Source of the DNA: JASHVB01 sp035535035
Lineage (GTDB): Bacteria; Pseudomonadota; Alphaproteobacteria; Acetobacterales; Acetobacteraceae
Direction of reading: 5' to 3'
NCBI GenBank assembly: GCA_035535035.1
Contig: DATLQW010000057.1
Coordinates: 1 to 37,990, forward strand
DNA: 37,990 bases
In this document: positions 15,115 through 24,591 of the stretch, piece after piece
Position numbering within the stretch: position 1 is the first letter of the stretch
Layout of the letters: each line of letters starts with the position of its first letter
Notes under the pieces: generated by a model
Databases searched by the model: none
Seen by the model: only the letters and a program-made list of their open reading frames with translations
What the model was told of the DNA's origin: nothing
Position numbers and translations under genes: made by a program

Positions 15115-16767
15115 ATGAACGTCGCCGATGCCATCGTCGAAACCCTGCGGCGCGAGGGTGTCACCACATTCTTCTGCTTTCCGACCACGTCGATGATCGA
15201 AGCGGCGGTGGCCGGCGGGCTGCGGCCGGTGATCTGCCGGCAGGAGAGGGTCGGCGTGCACATGGCCGACGGGTTCGCGCGGGTTACCAACGGCAAGCCG
15301 GTCGGCGTGTTCGCCATGCAATATGGCCCGGGCGCGGAGAACGCGTTCGCCGGCGTTGCCTCGGCATATTCCGATTCCACGCCGATCCTGCTGCTGCCGC
15401 TCGGCCATGCGCTGGAGCAGGCGCAGGTGTTTCCGTTGTTCAATTCCGCGCGCAGCTATGCCTCGGTCACCAAGTCGATTGAAACGATCGTGCAACCAGA
15501 GCAGACGCCGGACGTGATGCGGCGGGCGTTCAACGCGCTGCGCAACGGGCGGCCGGGTCCGGTGATGGTGGAACTGCCGCGTGACGTCGTCGGCCGCGAA
15601 ATTCCCGGCAATGCGGGGGCGTATGGCGGCGTCCGCGCGACACGCTCCGCACCGGATGCGCACGACGTGGAGGCCGCCGCGAAGCTGCTGGTGGAAGCGG
15701 CGTGTCCGATCATCCTGGCCGGGCAGGGCGTGCTGTATGCCGAAGCCAGCGACGAGTTGGTGCGGCTCGCCGAGCTGTTGCAGGCGCCGGTGATGACCAC
15801 GGTGGACGGCAAGAGCGCGTTCCCCGAGGATCATCCGCTGGCGCTGGGCACCGGCGGCAACGGCTTTACTGGCGCGGGTTCGCTGTTCCTGCACGACAAG
15901 GCGGACGTGATCCTCGCGGTCGGCTGCGGACTGACCCAGCATCCGCTGTCCACGCCGACGCTGCCCGGCCGCGCGAAGCTGATCCATAACACCAACGACA
16001 CCCGCGACCTCAACAAGACCTACGACACCGACGTTGCACTGCTCGGCGATGCGAAGCTGACGCTGGGGCATCTGATCGCGGCGGTGCTGGACCGGCTCGA
16101 CCGGCGCACGGTGGAGCGTTCCCCGGCGGCGGAGATCGCGCGCGCCAATGCGTCGTGGCTGGCGAAATGGCAACCGAAGCTGGGCGCGACGACGGCGCCG
16201 ATCAATCCGTACCGGGTGATCGCCGAGTTCCAGCAAGTGGTGGATACCGCCGGCGTCATCATGACGCATGATTCCGGCAGTCCGCGCGAGCAGTTGTTGC
16301 CGTTTTATCGGGCGCAACGACCGCGCGGGTATCTGGGGTGGGGCAAGTCGCACCAACTCGGCACCGGGCTGGGGCTGAACATCGGCGCGAAGATCGCGGC
16401 ACCGGACAAGTTCTGCGTCAACATCATGGGCGATGCGGCGTTCGGCATGACCGGGCTGGACTTCGAGACCGCGGTGCGCTGCGGCGTGCCGATCCTGACC
16501 ATCGTGTTCAACAACTCCAGCATGGCGATCGAGACGCGACACATGGGGCTGTCGCACGAGAGATTTCGGGCCCGCGACCTGGGCGGCAATTACGCGGCGC
16601 TGGCCCGCGACCTGGGCGGCTGGAGCGAGCGGGTGGAGCACCCCGGACAGATCGGCGAGGCCATCCTGCGCGCGCGCCGGCAGACCGAGGAGGGCAGGGC
16701 GTGTCTGCTTGAGTTCATCACCAACGAGGAGACGGCGTTCTCGCAAGGCGACATGGCGCGGCCATAA
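15115..16767 (+). CDS. Second thiamine-diphosphate-dependent enzyme, acetolactate synthase-like
   Basis: This 550-residue TPP enzyme of the acetolactate synthase-like family has the activating glutamate E44 in CRQERVG. The cofactor motif is GDA...NN (G439-D440-A441, N466-N467), a GDA variant of the usual GDG. GGGGGAGG lies just before the ATG at 15115, fixing the start. It differs strongly from the TPP enzyme at 1780 (FPTTS against VPGES near the N-terminus; no basic tail). Typical names in databases are thiamine pyrophosphate-requiring protein or acetolactate synthase. No small subunit is nearby. The reaction is probably a 2-keto acid decarboxylation or carboligation; the substrate is unknown. 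Confidence 0.85.
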   Translation: MNVADAIVETLRREGVTTFFCFPTTSMIEAAVAGGLRPVICRQERVGVHMADGFARVTNGKPVGVFAMQYGPGAENAFAGVASAYSDSTPILLLPLGHALEQAQVFPLFNSARSYASVTKSIETIVQPEQTPDVMRRAFNALRNGRPGPVMVELPRDVVGREIPGNAGAYGGVRATRSAPDAHDVEAAAKLLVEAACPIILAGQGVLYAEASDELVRLAELLQAPVMTTVDGKSAFPEDHPLALGTGGNGFTGAGSLFLHDKADVILAVGCGLTQHPLSTPTLPGRAKLIHNTNDTRDLNKTYDTDVALLGDAKLTLGHLIAAVLDRLDRRTVERSPAAEIARANASWLAKWQPKLGATTAPINPYRVIAEFQQVVDTAGVIMTHDSGSPREQLLPFYRAQRPRGYLGWGKSHQLGTGLGLNIGAKIAAPDKFCVNIMGDAAFGMTGLDFETAVRCGVPILTIVFNNSSMAIETRHMGLSHERFRARDLGGNYAALARDLGGWSERVEHPGQIGEAILRARRQTEEGRACLLEFITNEETAFSQGDMARP

Positions 16768-16786
16768 GGGCGGCGCCCGATCCTCT

Positions 16787-16887
16787 GTCATTGCGAGGAG
16801 CGAAGCGACGCGGCAATCTTCCGCCTGACGGGCCCGGACCGCTCGTCAGGCGGGGGAGTGCTTCGTCGCTGCGCTCCTGGCAATGGC
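16787..16887. repeat. Nested palindromic intergenic repeat
   Basis: The outer arms are 16787-16810 (begins GTCATTGCGAGGAGCGAAGC) and 16861-16887 (CTTCGTCGCTGCGCTCC... ends GCAATGGC). Inside them is a perfect 10-base inverted repeat, 16821-16830 with 16844-16853. The outer motif is the widespread TCATTGCGAGGAGCGAAGCGACG bacterial repeat. It sits between two convergent genes and could form a long hairpin acting as a bidirectional transcription stop. Confidence 0.8.
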
Positions 16888-16908
16888 GCGCGGAGGACGT
16901 GCCAGGCC

Positions 16909-18054
16909 TTAATCGAACAGTGACAGGTCGATGATGTCGCCCATGTGGTTGTAACCACGGTCGCTCTGGTGCAGGTGGTCGCCGCAATCATGGATCGGCA
17001 GCATGCTGGTCGGATGCTCCGGGTCGCGCACCGCCGCCTCGAAGTCGATCACCGCGTCGAACGCGCCGCCCCGCCTGATCCACGCATTGACCTCCTGGCG
17101 CACCGCCTCGCGCGCCGGGTTCCAGGCTCCAGGCAGGAAGGTTTCATTTTCGAACGGCGTCAGCGTGCCGCCGAAGATCTTCACCCCACGCGCGTGCGCT
17201 CGCAGTGCGAGTTGCTGCAACCCTGCGATCATCGCGGGTGCGTTGGCTTCCTCCTCGGGCTTTGCCGAGCGGTTGCGCAGGTCGTTGGTGCCCAGCAGAA
17301 CGATGACATGCGTCACGCCCGGCTGTGCCAGCACGTCGCGATCGAACCGCCGCAACCCGCTGTCGCCGCGGACGTCGTGCAGGATGCGGTTGCCGCCGAG
17401 CCCCTGGTTCATCACCCCCATCGGCCGGCCGCCACGCCGCGCGTGCAGCCGGCGCGCAAGCTGGCCCGGCCAACTGGCGAAGGCGTCGTGCGTCGAGATG
17501 TTGGCGTCGGTCAGCGAATCGCCGAGCGCGACGATGCCGCCGGTGCCGGGTTCCGCCAGCACGTCGATGCCGCTGACGAAATACCAATCGTCGGTGATGC
17601 GGCTGACCGGCATTGCTTCCGTGTCGGCGAAATTGCCAAGCGGGGAAATGTAGTTCGTGACCCGCGCATAGCGGCCGGTGACGCCGAAGCTGACTGGAAG
17701 ATCATCCGGCAGGTGCGTGGTGATCGCCACGTCGCCGAGCGGCGGCACGTCCAGCTCGACCGGGTCGCTGATCAGCAGCGAGCCGGTGGCGATCGTGGCT
17801 GCGGGGCTGCCGCCGAAGGTGAGCTTCCGGTTGCTGCCCGGAACGATGGCGGGGCCGCCGGCACGCAAACCGATATACGCGGCGCCGATCGCGAGTGGGC
17901 CGGTGCCGTGGGCGTTCGACAGTCGCACCCGCAGCAGCTTGCCGCCGAGGCTGACGCGCGCGTTCATCCGCAGCGTCACGTTGCTGAAGGCGACGCCCTC
18001 GGCCGGTGCGGGTGCCGCGGTCCAGGTGCCGACCCAATGCGTTGCATTTGCCAT
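16909..18054 (-). CDS. SGNH/GDSL-type hydrolase
   Basis: The SGNH blocks are all visible: GDS in VALGDSLTD, the block II glycine in NQGLGGNR, the block III asparagine in LLGTNDLRN, and the catalytic DxxH in CGDHLHQSD near the C-terminus. These enzymes hydrolyse esters (lipases, arylesterases, carbohydrate esterases). An N-terminal beta-rich domain of about 170 residues precedes the hydrolase domain. The ATG at 18054 (MANATHWVGTW) has GGGAG upstream; an in-frame ATG at 18075 lacks one. There is no signal peptide, so the protein is probably cytoplasmic, though non-classical export cannot be excluded. Confidence 0.85.
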   Translation of the reverse strand: MANATHWVGTWTAAPAPAEGVAFSNVTLRMNARVSLGGKLLRVRLSNAHGTGPLAIGAAYIGLRAGGPAIVPGSNRKLTFGGSPAATIATGSLLISDPVELDVPPLGDVAITTHLPDDLPVSFGVTGRYARVTNYISPLGNFADTEAMPVSRITDDWYFVSGIDVLAEPGTGGIVALGDSLTDANISTHDAFASWPGQLARRLHARRGGRPMGVMNQGLGGNRILHDVRGDSGLRRFDRDVLAQPGVTHVIVLLGTNDLRNRSAKPEEEANAPAMIAGLQQLALRAHARGVKIFGGTLTPFENETFLPGAWNPAREAVRQEVNAWIRRGGAFDAVIDFEAAVRDPEHPTSMLPIHDCGDHLHQSDRGYNHMGDIIDLSLFD

Positions 18055-18368
18055 TTGCGTTTTCTCCCGTCCCATTCATCCGCTGCGTTTTAGCCGGGCA
18101 TCGGCGCCGAATGAAGTCTCGGTCACGTGCCGGTCCTGGGCTGATGAGTGCCGGGGATTGAGCAATACGCTCCGTTCCTCCGTGCCGATACCGCCGGGCT
18201 GGCGATGCCGGCGCCGGCGTATGACCCGATGTTACACCGCCTGGGCGGCACGTGCCGGCATCTCCAGCCCGGCATTCACCCTGGCGGCGCGAAAACCGAT
18301 CGCGTAGTCCGTGCACGTGAAATCCGCGCAGTCGGCACTCCAGCCCCGCGCCCGCAAAGGACCCCGCC
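18055..18368. other. Intergenic region, no gene seen
   Basis: This divergent region between the SGNH hydrolase and the pRiA4b ORF-3 gene must hold both promoters, but no clear -35/-10 pair, operator or conserved palindrome stands out. A CTGATGAG string at 18141-18148 is not followed by the rest of a hammerhead core. AAAGGA precedes the downstream start codon. Confidence 0.4.
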
Positions 18369-18965
18369 ATGGCCAGGAAAGCCGCGACAACGGGATACAT
18401 CGCGAAACTGAAGGTGACCCTGATCGGGTTGCGTCCGCCGGTTTGGCGGCGTCTCCTGGTCCCCGCCAACATGACGCTGCGCGACCTGCACGACGCCATC
18501 CAGACCAGCATGGGCTGGGACGACGGGCACCTCCACGAGTTCGACATCGCCGGCGAGCGCTTCGGCAATCCGGGCACCACCGACGAGGTGGCCAACGAGG
18601 CGCGCCTGACCCTCGCCGGCGTCCGCGACAGAGGCGTCGCCCGTTTCAAATACACCTATGATTTCGGGGACGACTGGGAGCATCTGGTCGTCATCGAGGG
18701 CACGGTCGCGCGCGTCGAGGGGCAGCACTACCCCGCCTGCATCGCCGGCAAGCGGGCCTGTCCGCCGGAGGACTGCGGCGGCGTCCACGGCTATGCCAAT
18801 CTGCTCGAGGTCACGGCCGATCCGACGCACCCCGACCACAAGGAAATGTCGGAGTGGCTGGCTGAGGACTTCGATCCCGAGGAATTCTCGGTCGCGGACA
18901 CCGACGCGCGGCTCGCGGCGCGGTTCGGTCCGGCCACGTCTATCAGACACCCCGCCATGCCCTGA
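18369..18965 (+). CDS. Plasmid pRiA4b ORF-3 family protein
   Basis: This 198-residue protein has family hallmarks: KLKVTLIGLRPPVWRRLLVPANMTLRDLHDAIQTSMGW near the N-terminus, then FKYTYDFGDDWEHLVVIE, then CPPEDCGGVHGYANLLE, and EEFSVADTDARL at the end. The family is of unknown biochemical function, often found on plasmids and mobile DNA. AAAGGA lies upstream of the ATG. A second, truncated copy lies at 20920-21305 beyond the MFS gene, so this locus has been duplicated. This copy keeps all family regions and is presumably functional. Confidence 0.88.
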   Translation: MARKAATTGYIAKLKVTLIGLRPPVWRRLLVPANMTLRDLHDAIQTSMGWDDGHLHEFDIAGERFGNPGTTDEVANEARLTLAGVRDRGVARFKYTYDFGDDWEHLVVIEGTVARVEGQHYPACIAGKRACPPEDCGGVHGYANLLEVTADPTHPDHKEMSEWLAEDFDPEEFSVADTDARLAARFGPATSIRHPAMP

Positions 18966-19092
18966 TTGACCTGAGATCCGTCCCGCACGTAAGCTACCCA
19001 CCAGTAGCCGGGGCGGGCAGGCCGCAGTGGAGACGGAAACGCTCCGCCTGTCTCGCGGGCCTGGGGCCCGTCACGCTCTAACGGAAGGACAC

Positions 19093-20496
19093 ATGAACAT
19101 GGTGGACAGCCCTGCCACCGCGCAACCGCGCGCCATCGCCGGTGACATGGCCGCCCGCATCGACCGCCTGCCGCTCACCCGCGTGCAGTGGGAGCTGGCG
19201 ATCCTGGTCGAGATCGCCTGGGGCTTCATCATCGTCGATACCGACGGCATCGGCGCCCGGCTGTATCCGTTCATCTGGCGGCCGCTGCACCTCATCACGA
19301 CGGTGCAGTACGGGGTGATCCAGGCGCTGCAGGTCGGCCTCGGCGTGCTGCTCGGTGCGTATATCATGAGCTGGGTGGCTGGACGGTTCGGCCGCCGCCC
19401 GGCGATCATCCTCTCGGTGCTGCTGGGCGGCGTGTGCCTCTGGCCGTTCGCCTATGTCACCAGTTTCTCGGGGCTGGTCGTGCTGTCGGTAGTCAGCACG
19501 CTCGGCGTCGGCGGCATCGTTGCAACCCACGCGGTCTATCTCACCGAGATGGTCGCGCCCGAGCTGCGCAGCCGCGTGCTGCTCGCCTCGCAGGCGGTCA
19601 CCGCACTGGTCGGTGTGCTGATCAGCCTGCTTGGCTTCTGGCTGATCCCGGCGCACTGGCAGGCCTTCATCTGGATCAGCGCGGCGGCGTTGATCGTGGT
19701 GATTCTGCCGGTCACGCTCTGGCGGCTGCCGGAATCGCCGCGCTGGCTGGAGGCGATGGGCCGCCACGCCGAGGCGGAGCAGATCATGGCGGAGCTCGAG
19801 CGGCGCAGCGCCCGCGTCTTCGGCGCGGCGCTGCCGGAACCGACGGTCGGGCAGCACCCGGTGATCGTGGCCGGGCGGGAGGCGTGGCATGAGCTCTTCA
19901 CCAGCGCCCGGTATCGCGGCCGGGTGGTGACCCTGATCGTCTGCTGGATGTTCGGCTACGCGGGGATCATCTATGGCGTCGGCGCCTTTGCCGGCGTCTA
20001 TATGGTGGATCACGGCGGCTCGCCGCATTTCGTCTTCATGGTGTTCACGGTCGCCTACGTCTTCGTCTTCGTGAGCTTCCTCATCAACTCCTGGCTGCGT
20101 GAGCGAGTGGAGCGACGCGATACCATCCTGTTGATGGCGCTGCTGTTCTCGGTCGCCATGGCGGTATTGTACTTTGTGCCGACCGAGCCGGTCATGGCGG
20201 TGTTCTTCACCCTGGTCCGCATTGGCTCCACACTCTGGCTGTTCAACATGTACAATTACACAGCGGTGGCCTTCCCGACCCGCATCCGCTCGGTGGCATT
20301 CGCCTGGACCGACGGCCTGGGCCACCTGGGCGCCTGGGCGGGAGTCACCTTGATCGGGTTGCTGTATGGGATGGGACCGAATCATCTGGGTTGGGTGTTG
20401 TTCATTGTGGTGCCAGGGGCGTTGCTGCCGGGCGTGCTGATCCGCGTCGCGGGGATCCGCCAGGCGAGCGCGGTGCTGGAACAGGTCTCCACCTGA
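19093..20496 (+). CDS. MFS transporter (sugar porter/SV2-like)
   Basis: This 467-residue membrane protein has about twelve hydrophobic helices. Major facilitator motifs include WVAGRFGRRPAI after helix 2 and VYLTEMVAPELRSRVLLASQA in the middle of the N-half, a pattern of the metabolite/H+ symporter and sugar-porter branches, plus WRLPESPRWL at the end of the N-half. GGAAGGAC lies before the ATG at 19093. The cargo is not evident. It is flanked by the complete and truncated copies of the pRiA4b ORF-3 gene, suggesting it was enclosed by a duplication or insertion event. Confidence 0.88.
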   Translation: MNMVDSPATAQPRAIAGDMAARIDRLPLTRVQWELAILVEIAWGFIIVDTDGIGARLYPFIWRPLHLITTVQYGVIQALQVGLGVLLGAYIMSWVAGRFGRRPAIILSVLLGGVCLWPFAYVTSFSGLVVLSVVSTLGVGGIVATHAVYLTEMVAPELRSRVLLASQAVTALVGVLISLLGFWLIPAHWQAFIWISAAALIVVILPVTLWRLPESPRWLEAMGRHAEAEQIMAELERRSARVFGAALPEPTVGQHPVIVAGREAWHELFTSARYRGRVVTLIVCWMFGYAGIIYGVGAFAGVYMVDHGGSPHFVFMVFTVAYVFVFVSFLINSWLRERVERRDTILLMALLFSVAMAVLYFVPTEPVMAVFFTLVRIGSTLWLFNMYNYTAVAFPTRIRSVAFAWTDGLGHLGAWAGVTLIGLLYGMGPNHLGWVLFIVVPGALLPGVLIRVAGIRQASAVLEQVST

Positions 20497-20919
20497 CCCA
20501 TCTTATTCACCGCATGGCAGGGATTCGCTGACGGGCATGGTACAAGCGCCTGGAATCGTGTAGAGATTGGGTGCCGAGGCCAACCCCGGCACCTGGACTC
20601 TGGAGGGTTCTGTGAGGTCGCGCGACACCAGCGGCGCGGTGCGTTCGAAGCGCGACATCATTGAAGCCGGATTGAACTGAACCGCTTGTGCCGCCGGCCA
20701 AGGGGACTATAGCGGGCGGCCGATGGATGAACGGCTGTGTTGCGAGGCTCGCGCAGTCACGTGGTTGCATCGAACCGAAGATAGTTGGGCGCTGAGGTGC
20801 GCTGGGGTCGCTGCATGGTGCCGGCAAAATCGCTGACGTGCGCTGCGGAGTTGTCTGGGTTGGTCATGGCGGCCCGCGGCATGAGTTGGGCTGCGCCGTC
20901 ATCGGCGTTGACTGAGTGC
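20497..20919. other. Intergenic region, probable scar of rearrangement, no gene seen
   Basis: No convincing reading frame or RNA gene is visible in these 423 bases. Both strands have frequent stops and lack ribosome binding sites. The region ends exactly where homology to the pRiA4b ORF-3 gene begins, so it contains the junction of a partial duplication. It also lies where trpE would be expected upstream of trpG, and nothing resembling trpE is present. Confidence 0.45.
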
Positions 20920-21305
20920 GCTTCGGCGATCCGGGCACCACCGACGAGGTGGCCAACGAGGCGCGCCTGACCCTCGCCGGCGTCCGCAACCGAGGCTTCA
21001 AGTACATCTACGATTTCGGCAACGACTGGGAGCACCTGGTCGTCATCGAGGGCACGGTTCCGCGCGTCACGGGGCAGCACTACTCCGCCTGCATCGCCGG
21101 CAAGCGGGCCTGTCCGCCGGAGGACTGCGGCGGCGTCCACACCTATGCCAATCTGCTCGAGGTCACGGCCGATCCGACGCCCCCCGACCACGAGGAAATG
21201 TCGGAGTGGCTGGCTGAGGACTTCGATCCCGAGGAATTCTCCGTCGCGGACACCGACGCGCGGCTCGCGGCGTGGTTCGGTCCGGCCACGCCAGCCAAAC
21301 GTTGA
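20920..21305 (+). pseudogene. 5'-truncated second copy of pRiA4b ORF-3 family gene
   Basis: From RFGDPGTTDEVANEARLTLAGVR to FSVADTDARLA this frame matches the complete gene at 18369-18965 almost residue for residue. It lacks the first 63 or so residues, including the PPVWRRLLVP region. Differences include loss of three residues after RNRG, FKYIYDFGND for FKYTYDFGDD, and a different C-terminus after FGPAT. A GTG at 20919 could start translation, but without the N-terminal half the fold is probably incomplete. It is read as a duplicated remnant. Confidence 0.75.
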
Positions 21306-21340
21306 CCCGCCGCCCGCCGCCGGGCAAGGATGCCGCCGCC

Positions 21341-21937
21341 ATGCTCCTGCTGATCGACAACTACGACAGCTTTACCTTCAACCTCTACCACTTCCTGGGC
21401 GACGTGGGCGGGCGGTGCGAGGTGGTGCGCAACGACAAGCTGACCGTCGCCGAAGCGATGGCGCGGCAGCCGGAGGCGATCGTGCTGTCGCCGGGCCCCT
21501 GCACGCCCAACGAGGCCGGCATCTGCCTCGACCTGGTGGCCGCCGCCGCGGGGAAAATCCCGATCCTCGGCGTCTGCCTCGGCCTCCAGGCGATCGGCCA
21601 GGCGTTCGGCGGCGCCGTGGTGCGCGCCCCCGCGCCGATGCACGGCAAGACCAGCCGCATCTTCCATGCCGGGGGGGACATCCTCGAAGGCATCCCGTCG
21701 CCGTTCACCGCCACCCGCTATCACAGCCTGATTGTCGATCGTGCCACGCTGCCGCCCGCCCTGGCCGTCACCGCCTGGACCGAGGACGGCTTGCTCATGG
21801 GCTTGCGCCACCGCACGCTGCCGGTGTTCGGCGTGCAGTTCCACCCGGAGAGCATCGCCTCGGAGCACGGCCACACGTTGCTGGCCAACTTCCTGGCCAT
21901 CGCCCGCGGCAGCAACCAGCCCGCCCGCGCTGCCTGA
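21341..21937 (+). CDS. trpG: Anthranilate synthase glutamine amidotransferase component TrpG (PabA-like)
   Basis: This 198-residue class I glutamine amidotransferase starts MLLLIDNYDSFTFNLYHFLG, with the oxyanion motif LSPGPCTPNEAG. The catalytic triad is Cys79 (GVCLGLQ), His168 and Glu170 (QFHPES). It supplies ammonia to TrpE for anthranilate, and may also serve PabB for folate. The start at 21341 is placed by homology; AAGGA lies about ten bases upstream. trpD follows after 27 bases. No trpE is found upstream; a truncated pRiA4b remnant takes that place. Confidence 0.94.
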   Translation: MLLLIDNYDSFTFNLYHFLGDVGGRCEVVRNDKLTVAEAMARQPEAIVLSPGPCTPNEAGICLDLVAAAAGKIPILGVCLGLQAIGQAFGGAVVRAPAPMHGKTSRIFHAGGDILEGIPSPFTATRYHSLIVDRATLPPALAVTAWTEDGLLMGLRHRTLPVFGVQFHPESIASEHGHTLLANFLAIARGSNQPARAA

Positions 21938-21964
21938 CCCCCGCCCGCCCAGTCCGAACCCAGC

Positions 21965-22996
<1,032 letters not shown>

Positions 22997-23028
22997 CCCT
23001 GACTGCCGACCGGACGCCGAGGATACCG

Positions 23029-23874
23029 ATGCCGAACGACCCCACGACGCTGCCGGACGTGCTGCTACGCATCTGCGCCGACACCCTGGCCGAGGTCGCG
23101 CGGCGCAAGGTGGAGCGAGGCATCGACCGGCTGCGCCAGGACATTGCCGCGCGGGCCGACACGCCGCGCGGCTTCGGCCGGGCGCTGAAGCGCGCCGTCG
23201 CGGCCGGGCACTACGGCCTGGTGGCGGAGATCAAGAAGGCCTCGCCCTCGGGTGGGCTGATCCGCCCGGATTTCGACCCGGCCACGCTGGCACGGGCGTA
23301 CCGCGACGGTGGCGCCACCTGCCTGTCGGTGCTGACCGACGCGCCGCATTTCCAGGGCAGCGCGGCGCACCTGGTCGCGGCCCGCGCCGCGGTGGACCTG
23401 CCGGTGCTGCGCAAGGACTTCATCCTCGACCCATGGCAGGTGTACGAGAGCAGAGCGATGGGGGCCGATTGCATTCTGCTGATCATGGCGGCGCTGGAGA
23501 ACGGCCAGGCGCGCGAGCTGGAAGGCGTCGCGCGGGCGCTGGACATGGACGTGCTGGTCGAGGTGCATGACGCGCGCGAGCTACAACGGGCGCTCGGGCT
23601 GGAGACCAATATTGTTGGCATAAACAACCGCAATTTGAAGACGTTGCAGACCAATCTTGCGGTAACGGAGCAATTGGCGCCGCTGGTGCCGGCGGACCGC
23701 TTCCTGGTGGCCGAGAGCGGCATCCGTTCGACCGGCGACGTCCGGCGCCTTGCCGCGGCGGGCGCGCAATGCTTCCTGGTGGGTGAGAGCCTGATGCGCC
23801 AGCCGGACGTGACGGCCGCCACCCGTGCGCTGCTGGGCGAGAATACGCTCTCCCATGAAGCCGGAGAGGGTTAG
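23029..23874 (+). CDS. trpC: Indole-3-glycerol phosphate synthase TrpC
   Basis: This 281-residue TIM-barrel enzyme converts CdRP to indole-3-glycerol phosphate. The catalytic lysine motif EIKKASPSGG, the VLRKDFILDPWQVYESRAMGADCILLI segment and IVGINNRNLKT are intact, and the phosphate-binding AESGIRSTGDV and QCFLVGESLM near the end are normal. The start ATG is at 23029. The fourth conserved step, moaC, follows downstream after a hairpin that overlaps the stop codon. No fusion to trpF is seen. Confidence 0.96.
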   Translation: MPNDPTTLPDVLLRICADTLAEVARRKVERGIDRLRQDIAARADTPRGFGRALKRAVAAGHYGLVAEIKKASPSGGLIRPDFDPATLARAYRDGGATCLSVLTDAPHFQGSAAHLVAARAAVDLPVLRKDFILDPWQVYESRAMGADCILLIMAALENGQARELEGVARALDMDVLVEVHDARELQRALGLETNIVGINNRNLKTLQTNLAVTEQLAPLVPADRFLVAESGIRSTGDVRRLAAAGAQCFLVGESLMRQPDVTAATRALLGENTLSHEAGEG

Positions 23875-23905
23875 GGTGAGGGCGATGCGTGCGGCACCCT
23901 CACCC
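23874..23905 (+). repeat. Inverted repeat at the trpC-moaC junction
   Basis: GGGTGAGGG (23874-23882) and CCCTCACCC (23897-23905) form a perfect 9-base stem around a 14-base loop, starting on the last base of the trpC stop. No T-run follows, so it is not a canonical intrinsic terminator. It may limit read-through into moaC or protect the trp message. Confidence 0.5.
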
Positions 23906-23955
23906 CGACCTTGGCCCGCTTCGCCGCCCCGGCCCGCGAGCGGGAGCGCCGGCCG

Positions 23956-24426
23956 GTGACCGGATTCACCCATTTCGACGCGGCCGGCAACGCCGCGATG
24001 GTGGACGTGTCCGCCAAGCCGGAGACCGACCGCAGCGCCACGGCGCGCGCGCGGGTGGCGATGCGCCCCGAAACCGCCGCGATGATCCGCGCCGGCACCG
24101 CCCGGAAGGGCGACGTGCTCGGCGTGGCGCGCATCGCCGGCATCATGGCCGCCAAGCGCACGGCGGAGCTGATCCCGCTGTGCCATCCGCTGCCGGTCAG
24201 CGCGGTGACGCTGGAGCTGACGGCCGGCGAGGACGCGGTGGAGATCGCCGCCACGGTGCGCACCACCGGCCGGACGGGAGTGGAGATGGAGGCGCTGACG
24301 GCGGCCTCGGTGGCGGCGCTGACGGTCTATGACATGTGCAAGTCGGTGGACCGGGGCATGCGGATCGAGGCGGTGCGCCTGGTGCACAAGGCGGGCGGCA
24401 AGTCGGGCGAGTTCGTGCAGGAATGA
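23956..24426 (+). CDS. moaC: Cyclic pyranopterin monophosphate synthase MoaC
   Basis: This protein acts in molybdenum cofactor synthesis, making cyclic pyranopterin monophosphate together with MoaA. Family motifs: MVDVSAKPETDRSATARARV, then KGDVLGVARIAGIMAAKRTAELIPLCHPLP, then GRTGVEMEALTAASVAALTVYDMCKS. The GTG at 23956 is chosen (156 aa, usual length); an upstream TTG at 23911 would add an atypical N-terminus. GGAG lies upstream of the GTG. The trpC-moaC neighbourhood is common in alphaproteobacteria, where moeA usually follows; here a parA-like gene follows instead. It may share demand with the mod genes at 30-34 kb. Confidence 0.94.
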   Translation: MTGFTHFDAAGNAAMVDVSAKPETDRSATARARVAMRPETAAMIRAGTARKGDVLGVARIAGIMAAKRTAELIPLCHPLPVSAVTLELTAGEDAVEIAATVRTTGRTGVEMEALTAASVAALTVYDMCKSVDRGMRIEAVRLVHKAGGKSGEFVQE

Positions 24427-24591
24427 CCGGCGCCTCGGCCCGAACCAACCGACCGGCCTGCTGGTGCGCATAAGCTGGGAGTGCAACGGTTCTCCGGCAG
24501 GATACGGCGTGCCCACGATCCGCGTCTGTCCCCTGGCATCCGCCGCCCGCTTCTGGTCCTCTACCGTGCATCCAGCGGCGGAGTCGCAGCC

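Noticed and set aside
18141..18148. A second CTGATGAG string like a hammerhead core
   Set aside because: No GAAA strand follows at a suitable distance and no flanking stems can be drawn.
19078..20385. Long open minus-strand frame opposite the MFS transporter
   Set aside because: The composition (many Arg, His, Asp, Gln) is that of an antisense frame of a membrane protein; no ribosome binding site or family.
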